Position numbers and translations under genes: made by a program | The notes under the pieces: model-generated | The model's input: only the letters and a program-made list of their open reading frames with translations | Databases searched by the model: none | What the model was told of the DNA's origin: nothing | Assembly: GCA_964483105.1 (NCBI GenBank) | Contig: CAYZZU010000008.1 | Coordinates: 1 to 64,000 of the forward strand | Length of the DNA stretch: 64,000 nt | Reading direction: 5' to 3' | DNA from: CAYZZU01 sp964483105 | GTDB taxonomy: Bacteria > CG2-30-53-67 | Shown here: positions 12,867-22,313 of the stretch, piece after piece | How the letters are laid out: every line of letters begins with the position of its first letter | How positions within the stretch are numbered: position 1 is the first letter of the stretch

Positions 12867-14474
12867 ATGGAAAAAAGGGCGTTACTGGCCTTTGTACTTT
12901 CTTTACTTGTTCTCTTTGGTTACCAATTTTTATATGGTCCGAAAATCGTTCGGAAAACGCTCGAGAGACCGGCAGTAAAAGGAACAACAAACATTGCAAA
13001 AGAATCCGGACCGATTTTACCTCTCGCAGAAACAAAGGAGGGTGGGAAGAAGGCTCAGCTTCCTTTTTTACCTCCTGAAGGTGAAAAAAAACCTGAGAAA
13101 CTGATTATAGTGGAAACTGATCTGGCAATCTATCAAATTTCAACCAGGGGTGCTGTGATCAAGGATATTACCCTGAAGAAATATCATGATGATCAGGGAA
13201 AGGAGATCCATCTTTTTTCTCAGGAACCTGGATTTTTCCCGCTTCAACTCTTGACGAACAGAGAGAATAACCGTCACAATTTTCTCCCTTCCAGGGGGAA
13301 TTTTCGAGTCGGAGACCAGCCGGAAAAAAATCAGCTTACGATGACGTACAGAAATCCCACGGGAGGATTGATTAGAAAAACTTTTACTTTTCAACGTGAT
13401 AGTTATCAAGTAGGCGTAAAGATATCTCAGAATGTCCGGGAGAACTTTCAAATTCTCGTGGGATCGCATTTTCTCGGAAAAGGGGAAAAGGAAACGAAAA
13501 CACGATACAGCCATAATGGTCCGGTTTTGGATTTGTCCGGAGATATCAAGCGGATCCAGTATAAGGATGTAAAACCAATCAAGGTTCTGCGTGGAAAAAT
13601 TCCCTGGCTTGCCTTTGAGAGCAAATATTTTATGACCGCCCTTCTTTCAAACAGAGAAGGGGAAGGAGATGAAGATACGGCCGCGGTGAAGCGTATCCAG
13701 AGGAATGACGGCACCATCTATACCTTTGGAATCAATGGCATTGGAAAGATTAACAATTATGTTTTTTATGGTGGTCCCAAGGATTATGAATTGTTGAAAT
13801 CTCTTCATAACGGTCTGGAGGGGATCATTAATTTCGGAATCTTTGGAGTACTTGGAAAGCCGATTTTTTTCGCCTTGAAGGCCATTTTTCGTGTGGTAGG
13901 AAATTACGGTGTGGCGATTATTTTGTTGACTACATTGATTAAAATCATTTTCTTTCCGCTCACCTTTAAACAGCAAAAATCGATGCAGGATATGAAAAAG
14001 ATTCAGCCTGAGATGAATGCGATTCGGGAAAAGTATAAGAAAGACCCGCAGCGGATGAATCGGGAAATCATGGAGCTTTACAAGAAAAACAAGGTCAACC
14101 CGGCGGCAGGGTGTTTCCCTTTGCTGATACAGATCCCGGTATTTTTTGCTTTGTACTATGTGCTGCTGAATGCCATTGAGCTCAGGCAGGCCCCCTTTCT
14201 GTATATTAAGGATTTAACCAGTGCTGATGCACTCTTCGGGCATATCGGAAGCTTTGCTGTCGGACCTCTTCCACTTCTGATGGGCGTCAGCATGTACCTC
14301 CAACAAAAGATGATGCCGAGTGCAATGGATCCGAAACAGGCGAAAATTTTTCAATATATGCCGGTTCTCTTTACAGTGATGTTTCTGAATTTTCCGTCCG
14401 GGTTGGTGCTTTATTGGTTTATTAACAATGTATTAACGATTGTTCAACAGATCTATATTAATAAAAAAGCATAA
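12867..14474 (+). CDS. yidC: Membrane protein insertase YidC
   Basis: Inner-membrane insertase that works with or without SecYEG. The 535-residue product is the long Gram-negative form. It has an N-terminal membrane anchor (MEKRALLAFVLSLLVLFGYQFLYG), a periplasmic beta-sandwich domain at about 50-330, and the conserved five-helix YidC/Oxa1 core at about 335-530. The core includes the amphipathic loop after IIFFPLTFKQQKSMQDMK and the NPAAGCFPLLIQIPVFFALY helix. This part of the operon is visibly richer in A+T than genes further from oriC. Confidence 0.97.
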   Translation: MEKRALLAFVLSLLVLFGYQFLYGPKIVRKTLERPAVKGTTNIAKESGPILPLAETKEGGKKAQLPFLPPEGEKKPEKLIIVETDLAIYQISTRGAVIKDITLKKYHDDQGKEIHLFSQEPGFFPLQLLTNRENNRHNFLPSRGNFRVGDQPEKNQLTMTYRNPTGGLIRKTFTFQRDSYQVGVKISQNVRENFQILVGSHFLGKGEKETKTRYSHNGPVLDLSGDIKRIQYKDVKPIKVLRGKIPWLAFESKYFMTALLSNREGEGDEDTAAVKRIQRNDGTIYTFGINGIGKINNYVFYGGPKDYELLKSLHNGLEGIINFGIFGVLGKPIFFALKAIFRVVGNYGVAIILLTTLIKIIFFPLTFKQQKSMQDMKKIQPEMNAIREKYKKDPQRMNREIMELYKKNKVNPAAGCFPLLIQIPVFFALYYVLLNAIELRQAPFLYIKDLTSADALFGHIGSFAVGPLPLLMGVSMYLQQKMMPSAMDPKQAKIFQYMPVLFTVMFLNFPSGLVLYWFINNVLTIVQQIYINKKA

Positions 14475-14505
14475 AATTTTATGTATCAAGTTCGGAGGTT
14501 TGAAG

Positions 14506-15222
14506 ATGCAGAAAAGTCTTGAGGTTGAAGCCAAATCGCTGGAAGAAGCAACAGAGAATGCACTTCGACGTCTGGGGGTCAGCAGAGATCAGGTGGAAAT
14601 AGACGTATTAGAAGACGGTAAGGTAGGTTTTTTGGGGTTTGGATCCAAGTCAGCCAAAATTCGTGTGACACTCAAAGAACAAAAAACAGAACCTTCCGAT
14701 GAGGAAAGAATTGAAGAAGAGAACCCCGGATCCGGAGAGAATATTCAGGCATGTCAATCCACAGAAGAGACGGTGGAATGGGATCCGGATCTGGCCAGAG
14801 AGCTTCTTTCAGAATTAATTAAACGGATGAATTTGGAAGGGACGATTGATATTGATTCCCGGGAAGGCCAGATTTATATGAATATCCGTGGAAAGGATTC
14901 CAATATACTGATTGGAAAAAAAGGAAATACCCTGGATGCGATCCAGTTTCTGCTGAACCTGATGTATAGCAAAAAGAAAAAATCGAAGGTAGGAATCGTG
15001 GTGGATGTAGAGGAATATCGACTTCGGAGAGAAAAAAAATTACAATCCATTGCCCTGGAGGTTTTTGAAAAGGTAAAAAGGACGAAAAAACCTGTGACGA
15101 TCGCCCCGATGAATGCCAGAGACAGGAGAATTATTCATGTGACACTTCAAGATAAGCAGGAAGTCAGGACAGTCAGTCGAGGAGAAGGGACCTTTAAAAA
15201 AGTAGTTGTGGTTCCCAAATAG
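14506..15222 (+). CDS. khpB: RNA-binding protein KhpB (Jag)
   Basis: 238-residue cytoplasmic RNA-binding protein, typically linked to yidC. It has the Jag N-terminal domain (about 1-50; LEEATENALRRLGVSRDQVE), an acidic linker, a KH-like domain (about 100-175; ILIGKKGNTLDAIQFLLN) and a C-terminal R3H domain (about 175-238; NARDRRIIHVTL). The ATG at 14506 follows GGAGG at 7 bases; the longer upstream reading has no family similarity. It ends the operon: a strong terminator lies 43 bases downstream. Confidence 0.94.
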   Translation: MQKSLEVEAKSLEEATENALRRLGVSRDQVEIDVLEDGKVGFLGFGSKSAKIRVTLKEQKTEPSDEERIEEENPGSGENIQACQSTEETVEWDPDLARELLSELIKRMNLEGTIDIDSREGQIYMNIRGKDSNILIGKKGNTLDAIQFLLNLMYSKKKKSKVGIVVDVEEYRLRREKKLQSIALEVFEKVKRTKKPVTIAPMNARDRRIIHVTLQDKQEVRTVSRGEGTFKKVVVVPK

Positions 15223-15264
15223 TCTGAAAGATCCGTTCAATCCATGGGAAATCGGAAAACTGAG

Positions 15265-15290
15265 AAGGTGGGGTTTCCCCGCCTTTTTTT
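15265..15290 (+). terminator. Intrinsic terminator after khpB
   Basis: AAGGTGGGG and CCCCGCCTT (one G-T pair) form a 9-bp stem with a TTT loop, followed by a run of seven T that extends to 15290. It separates the rpmH-khpB operon from mnmE, which starts 16 bases later and so needs its own promoter or readthrough. Confidence 0.9.
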
Positions 15291-15305
15291 CTGGAAATAA
15301 TCGCG

Positions 15306-16712
15306 ATGATTGAAAACAGTGTCTCAACGGATACGATTTGTTCCATCTCCACCCCGATAGGAATGGGAGGGATTGGAATTATCAGGATGAGTGGTCCCAA
15401 GGCCCTTGATGTTGCTGAAAAAGTCTTTGTCGGTTCTAAAAATCAGGATCTGAATTCTTGCACCGGATATTCGATCCGGTATGGTAAGATTGTACACCGG
15501 GGGGAGTTGATCGACGAGGTTCTCCTGACCGTGATGAGATCGCCTAAGACGTATACCCGAGAGGATGTAGTGGAGATCAATTGTCATTCCGGAACGCTTG
15601 TTTTGAGAAAGATTCTGACGGCCCTGATTTCATTGGGGGTCCGTTTGGCGGAACCCGGGGAGTTTACTCGGAGGGCCTTTTTGAATGGAAGGATCGATCT
15701 GTCGCAAGCGGAAGCGGTCATGACTCTGATTTCCGCGAAGAGTGAAGGAGCTCTCCGTTCGGCTCTTCGGCAACTCGGTGGAGAATTGTCAGATCAAATC
15801 CATAAAATCAAGTCAAAGATCGTCCAGCTTCTTTCCGAGGTGGAGGCCTCCATTGATTTTCCGGAAGAAGATCTGGAACGGATCGAACATGGGGAAATTC
15901 AGCGTCAAGTTTCCGAAATAGTGGACGGGTTGGAAAAATTGATTCAATCAAGCCGGCGGGGAAGAATTTTGTCGGAAGGGGTTCTTACCGTCATTGTCGG
16001 AAGGACCAATGTGGGCAAGTCAAGTCTTTTAAATCGCTTCCTGATGGAGGATCGTGCCATTGTCACCTCCGTACCGGGAACAACGCGGGATGTGATTGAC
16101 GCCGAGGTGACGATCGAGGGGGTTCCCTTCAGACTCGTAGATACCGCAGGGATCCGGGAATCTTCGGACCCGGTGGAGCGGGAGGGAGTCCTGAGGAGCA
16201 GAAAGTGTATTGAGAATGCTGATCTGGTTCTGATGGTTGTTGATCTTTCCCGGGATGCCTGTGATGAGGATTTTGAGATCGTCCGAATACTGGATGGAAA
16301 GGATACCATCCTGATTTTGAATAAGACAGACTGTGTCAGGAATTTAATAGAAGAAAAAGAGAAATATTCTTTGTTAATTAAAGAATTAAAGCCCAAAAGC
16401 ATATATTATACGAGTATTTTTAATGAAAAATCAATAAATGACTTAAAAATAGGTGTTTCCAACCTTATTGTTCAAGGAGTTGGTGGATTCAATGAATCCG
16501 TGGTTGTAACCAGTCTGCGACATAAAGCAGTACTCGTTTCCGCGCGGGATGCCATGAAGCGTGTTTCAGAATCGATTAAGCAGGGTCTATCCGAGGAGTT
16601 TTTGAGCATAGATCTCCGATCCGCCCTGTTGGCGCTGGGCCGGATTACGGGAGAGACCACAACAGAAGAAATCCTGGATGAAATCTTCAAACATTTCTGT
16701 GTGGGCAAATGA
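15306..16712 (+). CDS. mnmE: tRNA modification GTPase MnmE
   Basis: With MnmG, installs the (carboxymethyl)aminomethyl group on U34 of certain tRNAs. The 468-residue product has the N-terminal formyl-THF-binding domain (TICSISTPIGMGGIGIIRMSG). The helical domain is split by the G domain: G1 GRTNVGKSS, G3 DTAGIRES and G4 NKTD. It closes with the C-terminal FCVGK, a variant of the catalytic C(I/L/V)GK motif. mnmG follows after 33 bases that contain a parS site. Confidence 0.97.
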   Translation: MIENSVSTDTICSISTPIGMGGIGIIRMSGPKALDVAEKVFVGSKNQDLNSCTGYSIRYGKIVHRGELIDEVLLTVMRSPKTYTREDVVEINCHSGTLVLRKILTALISLGVRLAEPGEFTRRAFLNGRIDLSQAEAVMTLISAKSEGALRSALRQLGGELSDQIHKIKSKIVQLLSEVEASIDFPEEDLERIEHGEIQRQVSEIVDGLEKLIQSSRRGRILSEGVLTVIVGRTNVGKSSLLNRFLMEDRAIVTSVPGTTRDVIDAEVTIEGVPFRLVDTAGIRESSDPVEREGVLRSRKCIENADLVLMVVDLSRDACDEDFEIVRILDGKDTILILNKTDCVRNLIEEKEKYSLLIKELKPKSIYYTSIFNEKSINDLKIGVSNLIVQGVGGFNESVVVTSLRHKAVLVSARDAMKRVSESIKQGLSEEFLSIDLRSALLALGRITGETTTEEILDEIFKHFCVGK

Positions 16713-16714
16713 GA

Positions 16715-16730
16715 TGTTCCACGTGGAACA
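16715..16730. promoter_or_regulatory. parS: parS centromere site 1
   Basis: Perfect 16-base palindrome TGTTCCACGTGGAACA in the mnmE-mnmG gap, 3 bases after the mnmE stop. It matches the bacterial ParB-binding consensus (the variant with CC/GG in place of TC/GA). The same sequence recurs at 19371-19386. Confidence 0.95.
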
Positions 16731-16745
16731 ATTTGGATACGAAAG

Positions 16746-18641
16746 ATGGGGGAAACAAGGAAACCGGTTGATGAATGTTTCGAAATTATCGTAGTCGGGG
16801 CAGGACACGCGGGATGTGAGGCTGCGTTGGCCGCCGCCAGAATGGGGTGTTCTACTCTGCTATTGACCCTCCATCTCGATCATATCGCCCTGATGTCATG
16901 CAATCCCGCGATCGGCGGATTGGCGAAGGGACATCTCGTACGAGAAATAGATGCCCTGGGAGGTGAAATGGGGCGTGCCATCGACGAGACTGCGATTCAA
17001 TTCCGGATGTTGAACACCCGCAAAGGACCGGCGGTACAGGCCCCCAGGGCACAGGCGGACAAACAGAGATACCGCCTTTACATGAAATCGGTGGTGGAGG
17101 ATCAGGAAAATCTTCTGGTGCGCCAGGATGTGGTCAAACGTCTTCTGGTCAGGAATCATGTTGTGTTCGGTGTGGAAACGAAGCTGGGGCTTCGTTACGG
17201 TGCCGATGCCGTGATTCTGACTACGGGGACTTTTCTCAAGGGACTGATTCATGTGGGGTTGACGAGTTTTCCGGGGGGAAGGGCAGGGGAACCCCCATCG
17301 GTCGATCTTGCCGAGAATCTTTTAAATCATGGTTTTCAGATCGGAAGATTAAAGACTGGAACACCACCACGTCTTCACGGAAAAAGCATCGATTTCCACC
17401 GATTGACACCACAGGACGGAGATAAGATCCCGAGGCCTTTTTCTTTCTCCACCGGGGAGATCCACCGAAAACAGGTTCCGTGCTATATTACCTTCACGAA
17501 TGCTGAAACTCATGAAATAATCCGGAAAAATCTGGACCGATCCCCCCTTTACAGTGGAAGGATACAGGGAATTGGTCCCCGATACTGTCCTTCTATTGAA
17601 GACAAGGTAGTTCGATTCCCGGATCGAAAGCGGCATCAGATCTTTCTGGAGCCGGAAGGGCTGAATACGGAAGAAATCTATGCCAACGGTATCTCCACAA
17701 GCCTTCCCCTTGATGTTCAGAAGGGAATGGTCCGATCGATTTTCGGGATGGAGAACGCTGAAATCATGCGTCCCGGATATGCCGTTGAATACGATTTTGT
17801 TCTCCCCACGCAGCTTTTTCCATCCCTGGAGACCAAAAGAATCCAGGGACTGTTTCATGCGGGCCAGATCAATGGGACATCGGGCTACGAGGAAGCCGCG
17901 GCACAGGGATTGATTGCCGGAATTAACGCCGCCCGGAAGATTCATGAAAAAGATCCGCTGATTCTGGATCGGTCGGTTGCCTATATCGGAGTTCTGGTTG
18001 ATGATCTTGTGACACGGGGGACCAGTGAACCCTACCGGATGTTTACTTCCCGCGCCGAGTACAGGCTCCTTCTCCGTCAGGATAACGCAGATCTCAGACT
18101 CCGGGAAACAGGATACCGCTTGGGGCTGGTTTCTCCGGAGGATTATGAAGTCTTTCAAATCCGGAAGGAAGAGATCGAAAGGGAAATGAATCGACTGAAA
18201 AAGACCTACATTCTACCTTCAGAAGAAAATAACCGTATCCTGTCTTCCTTGAAAAGTTCTCCGATCAAAAATAAGATCTCTCTTTTTCATTTAATCAAGA
18301 GGCCGGAGCTGGACTATAAGATGTTGTCTTTATTTAAGAAGGAGAACCGTTCGGTTTCGTTCGAAGCCGGAAGGATCTGCGAAATCGAGGCAAAGTATGA
18401 GGGATTTATCCGGAGACAGATCGACGAGGCCCTCCGATTCCATGAAATGGAGTTGGTTCAAATCCCCGAAAAGATCGATTATGGTCGGATTTGCGGCCTT
18501 TCCACGGAGGTGGTGGAGAAGTTGGATCAGGTCCGTCCTCAAACCCTCGGGCAGGCGGCCCGAATTTCTGGAATCACACCGGCAGCCCTCTCTATTCTTC
18601 TGGTTTATCTGAAAAACATGGGATCCGTTGTTGAATTATAA
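16746..18641 (+). CDS. mnmG: tRNA uridine modification enzyme MnmG (GidA)
   Basis: FAD-dependent partner of MnmE in wobble-uridine modification. The 631-residue product has the dinucleotide motif GAGHAGCEAALAAARMG near the N-terminus. The conserved Cys region is RYCPSIEDKVVRF, and family features include TSGYEEAAAQGLIAGINA and EPYRMFTSRAEYRL. The C-terminal helical domain binds MnmE. The start (ATG 16746) is 16 bases after the parS palindrome. Confidence 0.97.
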   Translation: MGETRKPVDECFEIIVVGAGHAGCEAALAAARMGCSTLLLTLHLDHIALMSCNPAIGGLAKGHLVREIDALGGEMGRAIDETAIQFRMLNTRKGPAVQAPRAQADKQRYRLYMKSVVEDQENLLVRQDVVKRLLVRNHVVFGVETKLGLRYGADAVILTTGTFLKGLIHVGLTSFPGGRAGEPPSVDLAENLLNHGFQIGRLKTGTPPRLHGKSIDFHRLTPQDGDKIPRPFSFSTGEIHRKQVPCYITFTNAETHEIIRKNLDRSPLYSGRIQGIGPRYCPSIEDKVVRFPDRKRHQIFLEPEGLNTEEIYANGISTSLPLDVQKGMVRSIFGMENAEIMRPGYAVEYDFVLPTQLFPSLETKRIQGLFHAGQINGTSGYEEAAAQGLIAGINAARKIHEKDPLILDRSVAYIGVLVDDLVTRGTSEPYRMFTSRAEYRLLLRQDNADLRLRETGYRLGLVSPEDYEVFQIRKEEIEREMNRLKKTYILPSEENNRILSSLKSSPIKNKISLFHLIKRPELDYKMLSLFKKENRSVSFEAGRICEIEAKYEGFIRRQIDEALRFHEMELVQIPEKIDYGRICGLSTEVVEKLDQVRPQTLGQAARISGITPAALSILLVYLKNMGSVVEL

Positions 18642-19317
18642 ACAGAAAACCCTGATATCAGGTGCCGAGGCGCTCGGTCTTACCCTTGGCATAAAACAAA
18701 GAAAAGCCTTTGGTTTGTATACACGGGAACTGACGGAATGGTCCCGGAAAATAAACCTGACGGGCCACAGGGATCGTGAAAGTATAGAAATATTCCACTA
18801 TCTGGATTCTCTCTCTCTATTTCAGACAGGATTGATCCATCATGACCTGACCGTTCTGGATCTGGGAAGCGGCGCCGGTTTCCCAGGACTTCCCCTCAAG
18901 ATTCTGGAACCGTCACTGCGTATGGTTCTTCTGGACGCCTCGAGAAAAAGGGGAGCCTTTCTCTCTTTTCTGGTTCGGACCCTCGGACTTTCCGGAGTGG
19001 AGATCGAACAGGTACGCGCCGAGGATTATGCCGTGAAGACGAATCTCCGGTTTGATCTGATTCTCTGCCGGGCCGTGACCAGTATAGAAAAGGCCTGTTC
19101 CTGGACGGCCCCCCTGTTGAAGCCGGACGGGGTCTATCTTTTCCAAAAATCGAGAGGAGTCGGTGAAGAACTTCGGAGGGTCGCATCCAGTCTTGATCAA
19201 ATGGGATTCAGAATTCTGAAAACACAGTCCCTGGATGTGCCCTTTCTGAAACGATCCCGCTACGTGGTTCACGTCGGAAGGAAAAAAAAGAAGGATTTTT
19301 CCGGGGTTAGCCGGTGA
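18628..19317 (+). CDS. rsmG: 16S rRNA (guanine-527-N7)-methyltransferase
   Basis: SAM-dependent methyltransferase of the 530 loop of 16S rRNA. The 229-residue product has SAM motif I LDLGSGAGFPGLPL, RKRGAFLSFLVRTLGL and the family LILCRAVTSIEKA segment. The predicted TTG start at 18628 overlaps the mnmG stop by 14 bases, so translation is probably coupled. The mnmE-mnmG-rsmG-parA-parB order is conserved next to many origins. Confidence 0.93.
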   Translation: MLNYKQKTLISGAEALGLTLGIKQRKAFGLYTRELTEWSRKINLTGHRDRESIEIFHYLDSLSLFQTGLIHHDLTVLDLGSGAGFPGLPLKILEPSLRMVLLDASRKRGAFLSFLVRTLGLSGVEIEQVRAEDYAVKTNLRFDLILCRAVTSIEKACSWTAPLLKPDGVYLFQKSRGVGEELRRVASSLDQMGFRILKTQSLDVPFLKRSRYVVHVGRKKKKDFSGVSR

Positions 19318-19370
19318 CTCATTGGAAAACCGGTGCGACGCAAGGGTTTACCTGCTGCAATCCCCGGAAA

Positions 19371-19386
19371 TGTTCCACGTGGAACA
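19371..19386. promoter_or_regulatory. parS: parS centromere site 2
   Basis: A second identical palindrome TGTTCCACGTGGAACA lies 88 bases before parA, in the gap after rsmG. Further towards parA, GGATTCAT (19413-19420) and ATGAATCC (19446-19453) form an inverted repeat that could be an operator or leader hairpin. Confidence 0.95.
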
Positions 19387-19473
19387 TCCTTGAAAAATCT
19401 CCTTTTCAAACGGGATTCATCTGTGATACTGTTTTAAAAATGACAATGAATCCGGAAAAAGCAGTGTGATGGA

Positions 19474-20298
19474 ATGATTATAGCCATTGCCAACCAGAAA
19501 GGGGGAGTCGGCAAAACCACAACGGCGGTGAATCTTGCGGCTTCCCTGGGAGCGGCGGAGAGGAACGTCCTTCTGATTGATGCGGACCCCCAGGGGAACG
19601 CGACGAGTGGTTACGGGATTGACAGGAAATCAGTTCGTCTGAGTATTTACGATCTGTTCCTTGGCCGGAACCCGGAAGACGTACTCCTTTCAACTTCTCT
19701 GGGGCACGTGAAGCTGATTCCCTCGTCCATCTCGTTAGCGGGTGCTGAGGTCGAACTCGTCGGAGTGCGGAACCGTGAATTCCTGCTCAGGAAGGCATTA
19801 AACGGTATCCGGGGGCATTATGATTTCATTTTGATTGATTGTCCTCCCTCCCTCGGTCTTCTTACCTTGAACGCCCTGACCGCCGCCGACTCCGTGCTTG
19901 TCCCGATGCAGTGCGAATATTATGCCCTGGAAGGACTTTCCCACCTTTTAGGAACCATTGACCTGGTCAGAGACCGGTTGAACCCGAAATTGTCAATTTA
20001 CGGTATTCTTTTGACCATGTTTGACGTACGCAACAATTTATCTTCTCAGGTCGCTGCGGAAGTGAGAAATCATTTTCAGGAATTGGTCTTCCGAACGGTT
20101 ATTCCGAGAAACGTGCGGCTCGGAGAATCTCCAAGCCACGGAATGCCGGTTTTGCTCTACGATATTCGATCCACGGGAGCTCAAAGTTATCTTAACTTAG
20201 CGAAGGAAGTGATCCAATATGTCGAGAAAAGCGCTGGGCAAGGGGCTTTCAGCCCTGATTCCGGACCGTCCGGTTCCGATCGCCGCCACGTCAGCTGA
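19474..20298 (+). CDS. parA: Chromosome-partitioning ATPase ParA (Soj)
   Basis: Walker-type ATPase that moves ParB-parS complexes along the nucleoid. The 274-residue product has the deviant Walker A KGGVGKTT at about 10-17, LLIDADPQGNAT, and FILIDCPPSLGLLTLNAL. The last 25 or so residues lie beyond the usual family end; their codons also encode the start of ParB in another frame. The overlap with parB is 80 bases, far longer than the usual few. Confidence 0.96.
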   Translation: MIIAIANQKGGVGKTTTAVNLAASLGAAERNVLLIDADPQGNATSGYGIDRKSVRLSIYDLFLGRNPEDVLLSTSLGHVKLIPSSISLAGAEVELVGVRNREFLLRKALNGIRGHYDFILIDCPPSLGLLTLNALTAADSVLVPMQCEYYALEGLSHLLGTIDLVRDRLNPKLSIYGILLTMFDVRNNLSSQVAAEVRNHFQELVFRTVIPRNVRLGESPSHGMPVLLYDIRSTGAQSYLNLAKEVIQYVEKSAGQGAFSPDSGPSGSDRRHVS

Positions 20299-21091
20299 TC
20301 GGGAAGGCATTTGTGAAATTCCGGTTCAGGATATCGTTCCCAATCCCCATCAACCCAGGAAGGATTTCGTAGAAACCGGGATGGAAGATCTGATCCGATC
20401 GATTCAATCCCGTGGAGTAATCCAGCCGATCCTGGTTCGCAGGGGAAATGGTGGATTTGAGTTGATTGCTGGCGAAAGAAGGTGGCGCGCGGCTAAAAAA
20501 GCCGGAATTTTGATGATTCCTGCTATTATACGTAAGGTTTCGGATCAGGACTCTCTGGAACTGGCCCTGATAGAAAACCTCCAACGGGAAAACTTGAACT
20601 CCATTGAAGCCGCGGAGGCCTATGAGCGGTTGATCCGGGAATTTCATCTGACCCAGGATGAAGTCTCCCGAAAGGTTGGGAAAAAACGTTCTTCCGTAGC
20701 GAACACCCTCCGTTTGCTCTCCCTTCCGGAGGAGGTGAAGAAATACATACGGATGGACAAACTTACATTCGGACATGCAAAAGCCCTCTTGTCTCTTCCC
20801 GGAAAGGCCAAACAGATTGCCGTGGCCAGGGAGATTCTGCGGAAGGGTCTCTCCGTGCGGAAAGCGGAGGAACTCGTTCGAAACATAATTTCCGGAAAGA
20901 ACCATTCAAAATCGAAAACACGGAAAGCGGACATACACCTTCAGGCCGTGGAAGAAGAATTAAAGAAGTGTTTGGGCACCCGGGTGAAGCTTTCCGATCG
21001 CAAAGGCCGAGGGAGGATCGAGATTGAATATTATTCCAAAGAGGAGCGAGAGCGGCTGATTTCCATTTTACGGAATTCGGTGAAGCGTTGA
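20219..21091 (+). CDS. parB: Chromosome-partitioning protein ParB (Spo0J)
   Basis: CTPase/DNA-binding clamp that loads at parS and spreads. The 290-residue product starts with the standard MSRKALGKGLSALIPDR, followed by the nuclease-like N-domain with LIAGERRWRAAKKAGI and the LIENLQRENLNSIEAAEAY motif. The helix-turn-helix (LTQDEVSRKVGKKRSSVANTLRL) comes next and then a C-terminal dimerisation domain. The two parS palindromes are within 4.5 kb upstream. The start is fixed by the conserved N-terminus although it lies inside parA. Confidence 0.96.
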   Translation: MSRKALGKGLSALIPDRPVPIAATSADREGICEIPVQDIVPNPHQPRKDFVETGMEDLIRSIQSRGVIQPILVRRGNGGFELIAGERRWRAAKKAGILMIPAIIRKVSDQDSLELALIENLQRENLNSIEAAEAYERLIREFHLTQDEVSRKVGKKRSSVANTLRLLSLPEEVKKYIRMDKLTFGHAKALLSLPGKAKQIAVAREILRKGLSVRKAEELVRNIISGKNHSKSKTRKADIHLQAVEEELKKCLGTRVKLSDRKGRGRIEIEYYSKEERERLISILRNSVKR

Positions 21092-21108
21092 TCTCAGAGG
21101 GAGGTGCC

Positions 21109-21567
21109 ATGAATTTCAAGAAAAAACGGGAAACCCTGCAGACAAAAAAGAACCATTCAGGCCGACCCTCGGATTCCTTGACCAAGGATATCAATACCAT
21201 TTTAGGGAAGGAAACCTCCTTCAAGGGGGTTCTGACCTATGAAGGAACGGTAAAAATCGATGGGAAAGTCGAGGGAGAAATCATAGCAAAGGATACCCTG
21301 GTCATCGGTGAAGATGCGGAGATTAACGCCAATATCGACGTGGGACGATTGATCTCAAGAGGAAAAATCAAGGGGAATATCACCGTCAAGGAACGAGCCG
21401 AGTTCTTTTCTCCGGCGGTTCTGCATGGTAATATTCAGACACCGGTTCTTGTGATCGAAGGTGGCGTAATCTTTGAGGGAAAGTGCGAAATGGGGAGTGC
21501 CACACGAAAATCCGAACTCAAGATTACCCCGATTCATCAGAAGAAGTCTCTGAACACCGGGGATTAG
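21109..21567 (+). CDS. Bactofilin (polymer-forming cytoskeletal protein)
   Basis: 152-residue protein with a basic, disordered N-terminus (about 1-30). A right-handed beta-helix core follows (VKIDGKVEGEIIAKDTLVIG and repeats of the 'I.G.I....L.I' kind), then a short tail. Bactofilins polymerise without nucleotide and are tied to polarity, cell shape or chromosome organisation; in myxobacteria some work with ParABS. It lies directly after parB (17-base gap), which supports a shared transcript. The ATG at 21109 has a GGGAGG ribosome-binding site. Confidence 0.9.
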   Translation: MNFKKKRETLQTKKNHSGRPSDSLTKDINTILGKETSFKGVLTYEGTVKIDGKVEGEIIAKDTLVIGEDAEINANIDVGRLISRGKIKGNITVKERAEFFSPAVLHGNIQTPVLVIEGGVIFEGKCEMGSATRKSELKITPIHQKKSLNTGD

Positions 21568-21629
21568 AAGGGTTCTCAACCGATCCGGCGCTGAGGGCCG
21601 GGTACGGACGCATCCGGTTTTCTCGGGCC

Positions 21630-22304
21630 ATGAAAAAACTGCTTCTCTGGTTCACCACCCGTTTTTTCTGGATTGCCATCACTCTGATCTATAAAAGCGC
21701 CCGTATCCTGATTTTAGGAGAGGAGAAGATAGAGGCGCAGTGGACCTCCGGGCGAAAGGTCATTGTCACCTTTTTCCATGGAGATTATCTTCTCCTGTTC
21801 CCTCATTTCCGGGGTCGGGAGGCCTGCATCTTTACCACCCGTTCCCGAAGGGGGGAGTATCTCGCCGAAATAATCCGGCTTTTCAGGTACCACCCTTGCC
21901 TGATTCCCGAGGGAAGCGGTGGACATATCGCATTAGACCTGATGGTTCGCGAAATTCAAAGCGGGCACAACGCCGTGATCGTGGCTGATGGTCCGAAGGG
22001 ACCTTATCATCAAGTCAAACACGGCGCCCTGGTTCTGGCCGCGCGGACAGGGAATCCGATCCTTCCGGTGGGTATCGCTTCGGCCTGCCGGATCGTACTG
22101 AGGCACAGATGGGACCGTTATACCATCCCCCTCCCTCTTACCCGAGCGGTCATCGCGATCGGAGACCCCATCTTCGTTCCGAAGCGGATCGGAAACAGCG
22201 GTCTGGAATCTTTGCGCCGCAGGTTGGAGGATGAACTCGTTCGTCTGAACCGACAGGCCCGGGCGTCACTGAGTGGTCGTCATTCCCCGGATCGTGCGGT
22301 ATAA
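21630..22304 (+). CDS. Lysophospholipid acyltransferase-like protein (DUF374 family)
   Basis: About 224-residue protein with an N-terminal membrane segment (LLWFTTRFFWIAITLIY) and the DUF374 pattern. Features are VIVTFFHGDYLLLFP with the conserved HG-D, FTTRSRRGEYLAEI, an invariant VADGPKGPYHQVKHGALVLA block and GNPILPVGIA. DUF374 proteins belong to the LPLAT superfamily and are thought to acylate envelope lipids, but the substrate is not known here. The frame is open upstream to 21483, overlapping the bactofilin; I prefer the ATG at 21630 because it gives the usual family length. Confidence 0.85.
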   Translation: MKKLLLWFTTRFFWIAITLIYKSARILILGEEKIEAQWTSGRKVIVTFFHGDYLLLFPHFRGREACIFTTRSRRGEYLAEIIRLFRYHPCLIPEGSGGHIALDLMVREIQSGHNAVIVADGPKGPYHQVKHGALVLAARTGNPILPVGIASACRIVLRHRWDRYTIPLPLTRAVIAIGDPIFVPKRIGNSGLESLRRRLEDELVRLNRQARASLSGRHSPDRAV

Positions 22305-22313
22305 TAGCGGAAC

